Assembly (NCBI RefSeq): GCF_030216305.1
Contig: NZ_JASOKT010000006.1
Location: 1-64,000, forward strand
Reading direction: 5' to 3'
Length of the DNA: 64,000 nucleotides
Source: Actinotignum timonense
GTDB taxonomy: Bacteria; Actinomycetota; Actinomycetes; Actinomycetales; Actinomycetaceae
The notes below the pieces were generated by a model. That model ran no database searches, was not told the DNA's origin, and saw only the letters and a program-made list of their open reading frames with translations. Shown piece by piece: positions 60,416 to 64,000 of the stretch. A program made the position numbers and the translations under genes. Each line of letters opens with the position of its first letter. The stretch's first letter is position 1.

Positions 60416-63400
60416 ACCCAATCGTTGGACAGGTAGAACACGTTCCCGGTATCACCCGGCTTGCTCGGCGTGCCCGGTTCGGGCGCCGGAGTACCCGGCG
60501 TACCAGGCGTACCCGGCGTCGGGTTCGGCGCAGGAGTCGGGTTCGGCTCCGGCTGGCCCGGCGTCGGATCCGGAGTACCCGGTGTGCCCGGCTCACCCGG
60601 AGTGGGAGACGGCGCCGGAGCGCTCTCCTGAGTCACCGTAACCTTAACGGTCTTGGTCACGGCAGCCCCGGCAGCATCGGTGGCAATGAGGGTCACCGTA
60701 TTCTCGCCCGGGTTGAGCACTGTGCCCGATGCCAGGGTGAGAGCGGTATCGCCCGCGGCCCCAGCTGCGCCGTCGTCCTTCACCGTGTACTTGGCGAGTA
60801 CCTCGGCGGCCAGGGCCTGCCGGTCAAGAGCGCCGGCGGGCGCCGTGAGTTCCACGGTGTCCGGGCCCTCGATCACGGGCAGGCTGTCCTTCGTGAAGGA
60901 GATGGACTGCGCGGTGGAGTTACCGGCCAGGTCGGTACCTTCCACCGTGAGGGTGTAGGTACCGGCCGCCAGCTCCGCGGTTTCCACGGTGTAGTTGAGA
61001 GCGGTCGCGGCATCACCGGTGGTATCGCCAGCTGCGGCGTCGTCGGCAACCGGAGCATCGGCCTCAGCCATAAGTCCAGCCGCATCCTTCACGCCCGCAA
61101 CCACGCGTGCGGCGTCGTCCTTATCCGCCACGCCGTTCGCATCGGTCTTGACGGCCTTCGCGGCATCCGCACCGTTCGCACCGGCATCGTTTCCTCCACC
61201 GAAGTAGGTCTTGACGTCCACGAGGCTGTCCTCAACGGTCTGGCCGAGCAGGCCCGCATCGGTGCTCTGCTCGCTGAGCACGTTCCCGTTGAGGAGAACG
61301 CGCGCGGCCTTGAGGTTGGGGTCGGTCACGCTGGTGGCAATGGCAGCGCCGTCGCGAATAACCGCGCCGTCCGTGCCGTCGATGCTCACCGCCGGGCCTT
61401 CCTTATCCACCACCACGGGGATGGTGTTGAGCAGGGTATTGCCCATGCTGTCACCGAATTGCACAAGGACCGTATCGCCGTCCGCAACCGGGAATGCCTG
61501 GTTGAAGCTGCGGGTATTGGTCTTGGTGCCGCCCACGGTGTGGTCGATAATGCTGCGCACCACCGAACCGTTGATCTTGAGTTCGTAGCCCCAGGCGTCA
61601 TCGGAAGCGGTACCCGCGAAGGTGACCTCATCCGAATTCGCGTAGAGCACGCCGTTGTACAGGGTCGGTTCCGTGAAGGACACCTTGGGGTACCCGGTAT
61701 CCCAGAACACGCGCAGGATGCTATCCATGCGGACCTTACCTTCGGTATCGGTCACCTTCATGTGGAAGGCGTTAATACCGGTGGTCACCGGCACCGCGGT
61801 TTCGAAGGTGCCATCGGCCTGCACGCTCACGTTAATCGGGTCCGGAACCACGTAGGCGCCGGCCTCGTTCACGGTCACGCGCGGCTGGAGCACAAAGGCG
61901 GACACGCCCTGCGCCTTACCGCGCAGCACCAGCTTGCCGTCCGCCGTGGTTTCCGCGGTGGACATATCCGGCAGGCAGGTGGTGCCGAAGCACTGCACAT
62001 TCGTGAAGGTGGGTGCTTGGTACGACGACGTATCTTCCGCCACGACCTCCCGGCCTTCGTAGGTGACCGTTTCGGTGGTGGTATTCCCACCATCGGAGGC
62101 CACCACGGTGGCGCTGACGGCGTCAGCTTCCGGGGTGAAGGTCGTGGTGAATCCGCCGCTGGCATCCACCGTGACATCCTTGCCATTCACCTTGACGGTG
62201 AGGGTGGCGCCGGCGCGCTCATCGCGCACATTACCGGTGATCGTAACCGAACCATCCTCAGCCACCGGCTGCTTACCGCCGGCATTAAGGGAGGTAATCG
62301 CCACGCTCGGGGCCACCGTATCGTAGGTGACGGTGAGCACCGTGCGGGTGATTTCGCGGCCGTTATCACCGTAGGCAACCACGGGGATCTCCTGGGTACC
62401 CGCGGTGAGCGGGACCTGAGCGGCGAAGAATCCACCACCGAGCTCCGCATCGGTGCCGGCCACGCTCACGCGGGCCACCGCATCGGAGGCCAGGCCGAAG
62501 ACGGTCAGCTTGCCGTCCTTGACGAGGCGGTGATTCGGGGTGAAGACCTGGGTGTTGTAGGTGTTCAGGCTCGGGATCTCGATGGCGTTCGCGCCCAGCA
62601 CCTTGGTGACCATGGTGTTATTCATGCCCTGGTCAGCCACGGTAACGATCACGTAGGAAACGCCTTCGGGGAGCACCACTTCGAAGGAAGAATCGGAATT
62701 CTTGGTAACCGGCTTGATCTGGGTGCCCTTATCCGTTTCCACCATCGGCGAGGAGAAAATCCCCGATCCGGTTTCAGTCACGGTGAAGGGCAGGATCTTC
62801 TGGCCGTCACGCTCGAAGGGTTCACCCACGGAAACTTCGGGGGCAACGGTATCCACACCGAAGGGCATATCGAGGGTCTGCCAGTCGAAACGATCACCCA
62901 GGCGCGCCTTGACGCGGTAGGTGTAGCGCCCGTCCGGAATCGCCTTGAAGCTCGCGCTGGCCGCATCCCACACCGTGCCATCGAAAGCATGGGTGCGGTA
63001 GGCCTGCGCAATATTCTTCGTGCCCAGGGCAGTACCGGCGATCTGGCGGGAAAGTTCCTGTTCCTCACCCACGCGCGTCACGAGCTTGCCGGCCGCATCG
63101 TAGATTTCGAACTGGGCTTCTTCCGCGTTACGCAGCTGCGTCAGGTTCGGGACAACCGCATCAACGTTATTGTCCTTATTGGGCGAGAGCCAGAATTCCC
63201 CGAAGATATTGTTCTTCATGGGCAGGGTCATCCCGAAGATCGTGGTGGTCAGCTGGGAGGTGGAGGTATTTCCCTCACCCCAGGTCTGGCCCGGAGCCAC
63301 GAAAATGGGTTCGGCGTTCCAGTCCCCGGCGAAGCCCAGGTAGGGCACCTTAATATCCGGGGTTTCCTGCACGCCTTCGAGGACCGCCCAGCCTTCCACG

Positions 63401-64000
63401 AAGTGGTTACCCTTGCTCGGGGTGAGCGTGAAGGTGACCTGCGTGGTTTCCCCGGGCGCCACGGTGAGGACCTTGCGGTCCGCCGTCAGCGTTTCCTTGG
63501 AAATGAAGGTGGAGGTGGTGTCGTTCGCGTTATTCGTTTCATTCACGACTTCCTGGCGCGGAATCGCGTAGGCGGCTTCCTTATCGCCGTGGTTGGTGAG
63601 GGTCACGGTGAAGGACACCGGCCCGTTCACCTGACCCAGGGCCACCGAATTGGCGCCGTCCACGCGGGCGTGCACCTGGGAAGCCAGGGCGTGATCCACG
63701 CGCACCAAACCGGCGCCGATCTGGCGCGGAGCGTAAGGAACGCCGTCGTGCCGCGGAATCTCCGCGGTGTTCATGAGCAGCGTTTCCGCCAGGCTGAGGC
63801 GATCCGCCCGAGACATCTCCGGGAAGCGCTCACCGAGCACCTGGAGCACGCTGGCCATGGAGCCGGCCACGTTCGGGGCGGCCATGGAAGTACCGGACAT
63901 TGAGCCGTAGGTATTGGAATTCAGCGTGGAGTAGACGTTGCCGCCCACACCCGAAATATTCGGCTTGAAGTCCAGGTTGGAGGTCGGGCCCCAGGAGGTG
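59770..64000 (-). CDS. Large secreted subtilase, C-terminal part (5' end outside window)
   Basis: The open frame continues past the right edge; about 1,410 residues are seen. At its start is the end of a subtilisin (S8) domain with the catalytic Ser in GSMSGTSMAAPNVAGS, preceded by a TSWGP segment as in C5a-peptidase/lactocepin enzymes. A streptococcal C5a-peptidase-type Fn3-like domain follows (VNGPVSFTVTLTNHGDKEAAYAIPR), then several Ig-like modules, a bacterial Ig-like part (VELTAPAGALDRQALAAEVLAKYTVKDDG), a Pro/Gly/Thr linker and five FG-GAP-like repeats. There is no LPXTG sorting signal. It is probably a surface-associated protease acting on host proteins; the substrate is unknown. Confidence 0.93.
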   Translation of the reverse strand, partial: TSWGPTSNLDFKPNISGVGGNVYSTLNSNTYGSMSGTSMAAPNVAGSMASVLQVLGERFPEMSRADRLSLAETLLMNTAEIPRHDGVPYAPRQIGAGLVRVDHALASQVHARVDGANSVALGQVNGPVSFTVTLTNHGDKEAAYAIPRQEVVNETNNANDTTSTFISKETLTADRKVLTVAPGETTQVTFTLTPSKGNHFVEGWAVLEGVQETPDIKVPYLGFAGDWNAEPIFVAPGQTWGEGNTSTSQLTTTIFGMTLPMKNNIFGEFWLSPNKDNNVDAVVPNLTQLRNAEEAQFEIYDAAGKLVTRVGEEQELSRQIAGTALGTKNIAQAYRTHAFDGTVWDAASASFKAIPDGRYTYRVKARLGDRFDWQTLDMPFGVDTVAPEVSVGEPFERDGQKILPFTVTETGSGIFSSPMVETDKGTQIKPVTKNSDSSFEVVLPEGVSYVIVTVADQGMNNTMVTKVLGANAIEIPSLNTYNTQVFTPNHRLVKDGKLTVFGLASDAVARVSVAGTDAELGGGFFAAQVPLTAGTQEIPVVAYGDNGREITRTVLTVTYDTVAPSVAITSLNAGGKQPVAEDGSVTITGNVRDERAGATLTVKVNGKDVTVDASGGFTTTFTPEADAVSATVVASDGGNTTTETVTYEGREVVAEDTSSYQAPTFTNVQCFGTTCLPDMSTAETTADGKLVLRGKAQGVSAFVLQPRVTVNEAGAYVVPDPINVSVQADGTFETAVPVTTGINAFHMKVTDTEGKVRMDSILRVFWDTGYPKVSFTEPTLYNGVLYANSDEVTFAGTASDDAWGYELKINGSVVRSIIDHTVGGTKTNTRSFNQAFPVADGDTVLVQFGDSMGNTLLNTIPVVVDKEGPAVSIDGTDGAVIRDGAAIATSVTDPNLKAARVLLNGNVLSEQSTDAGLLGQTVEDSLVDVKTYFGGGNDAGANGADAAKAVKTDANGVADKDDAARVVAGVKDAAGLMAEADAPVADDAAAGDTTGDAATALNYTVETAELAAGTYTLTVEGTDLAGNSTAQSISFTKDSLPVIEGPDTVELTAPAGALDRQALAAEVLAKYTVKDDGAAGAAGDTALTLASGTVLNPGENTVTLIATDAAGAAVTKTVKVTVTQESAPAPSPTPGEPGTPGTPDPTPGQPEPNPTPAPNPTPGTPGTPGTPAPEPGTPSKPGDTGNVFYLSNDWVSTVAQQVFSYGRAADQVLIGDWDGDGKETLAVRRGNQIFIQNSLTGGVADEVISFGRADDTIVVGDWDGDGKDTFAVRRGNQVFVLNSIRSGDADQVFSFGREADVLLAGDFDGDGKDTFAVQRGNVFFVNNTLTGGKAETSFSYGRAGDQIFVGDWDGDGKDTFAVRRGNQVFVANSLKSGNADITLHYGRAGDQMLVGDWDGDGVDTPIVRR

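Noticed and set aside
59767..63903. A 1,378-residue plus-strand open frame opposite the subtilase
   Set aside because: It mirrors the subtilase frame. Its translation is rich in His, Gly and Arg without any domain, while the minus strand shows clear protease and repeat motifs.
1..64000. tRNA genes, CRISPR arrays, insertion sequences, prophage
   Set aside because: No T-loop/acceptor pairs, no regularly spaced repeats, no transposase or integrase motifs were recognised. A tRNAscan or IS search would be decisive.

Overview
The window reads as a chromosomal segment of a high-GC Gram-positive bacterium (Actinomycetota). The evidence is gene order and family membership: a LysM protein and an Rv3235-type protein beside secA; the 32-residue bS22 ribosomal protein beside a BldC-like HTH gene; and the run dacB-tilS-hpt-ftsH-folE-folP-folBK-DUF3180 leading through DUF2520 to lysS. 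The family Actinomycetaceae (Actinobaculum/Actinotignum-like) is my best guess, from the style of the secreted subtilase with FG-GAP-like repeats and the absence of mycolate or sporulation genes. The genus cannot be fixed from this sequence. I recognised no tRNA, rRNA, CRISPR array, insertion sequence or prophage.

Layout. 1-540: the start of a truncated leftward gene and an AT-rich, dyad-rich non-coding stretch. 541-5210: a leftward DUF6912 / P-loop ATPase / SAF-domain cluster, a 400-bp regulatory region with a 10-bp-phased repeat array and DnaA-box-like sites, then rightward LysM and Rv3235-family genes. 5351-13478: secA and a menaquinone set (polyprenyl diphosphate synthase, menG, menA) around an unrecognised membrane protein. 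13547-20344: a histidine phosphatase, a MarR regulator with palindromic sites, bS22, a BldC-like HTH gene, a potassium uptake system (trkH and ktrA, split by two reversed genes) and radA. 20412-31144: an Arg-rich membrane protein, mutY, an esterase, then a carbohydrate/organic-acid region (lactate permease, SMP-30 lactonase, GntR regulator, two OPA-family transporters, a 2-hydroxyacid dehydrogenase). 31174-36122: a MacAB-like ABC efflux operon and lysS. 36127-48661: a long leftward run with DUF2520, panE, two PH-domain proteins, DUF3180, folate genes, ftsH, hpt, tilS and dacB. 48739-54079: ppa, a secreted NlpC/P60 hydrolase and the metY-metX methionine pair. 54107-64000: membrane proteins, a second ABC module preceded by an 11-codon leader ORF, a hydrolase, and the C-terminal part of a very large secreted subtilase.

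How genes work together. menG, menA and the polyprenyl synthase supply menaquinone. trkH and ktrA form one K+ channel complex. metX makes O-acetylhomoserine, which metY converts to homocysteine with sulfide. folE, folP and the folB-folK fusion make tetrahydrofolate precursors. tilS, hpt and ftsH are the usual housekeeping neighbours. The GntR gene at 26515-27216 probably controls both OPA transporters: a 17-bp near-palindrome lies upstream of each. panE and DUF2520 are present where relatives also carry panC, panD and coaX; those three are missing here.

The most unusual items are: (1) the helically phased 10-bp repeats at 2621-2729; (2) the two matching GntR operator candidates; (3) the leader-peptide-coupled ABC module at 55258-58577; (4) a dispersed TACGACGRCG word with three near-identical 20-bp copies; (5) tandem duplications of gene 3' ends at 8537-8593 and 18857-18917. 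None of these amounts to a proven new system, but each can be tested.
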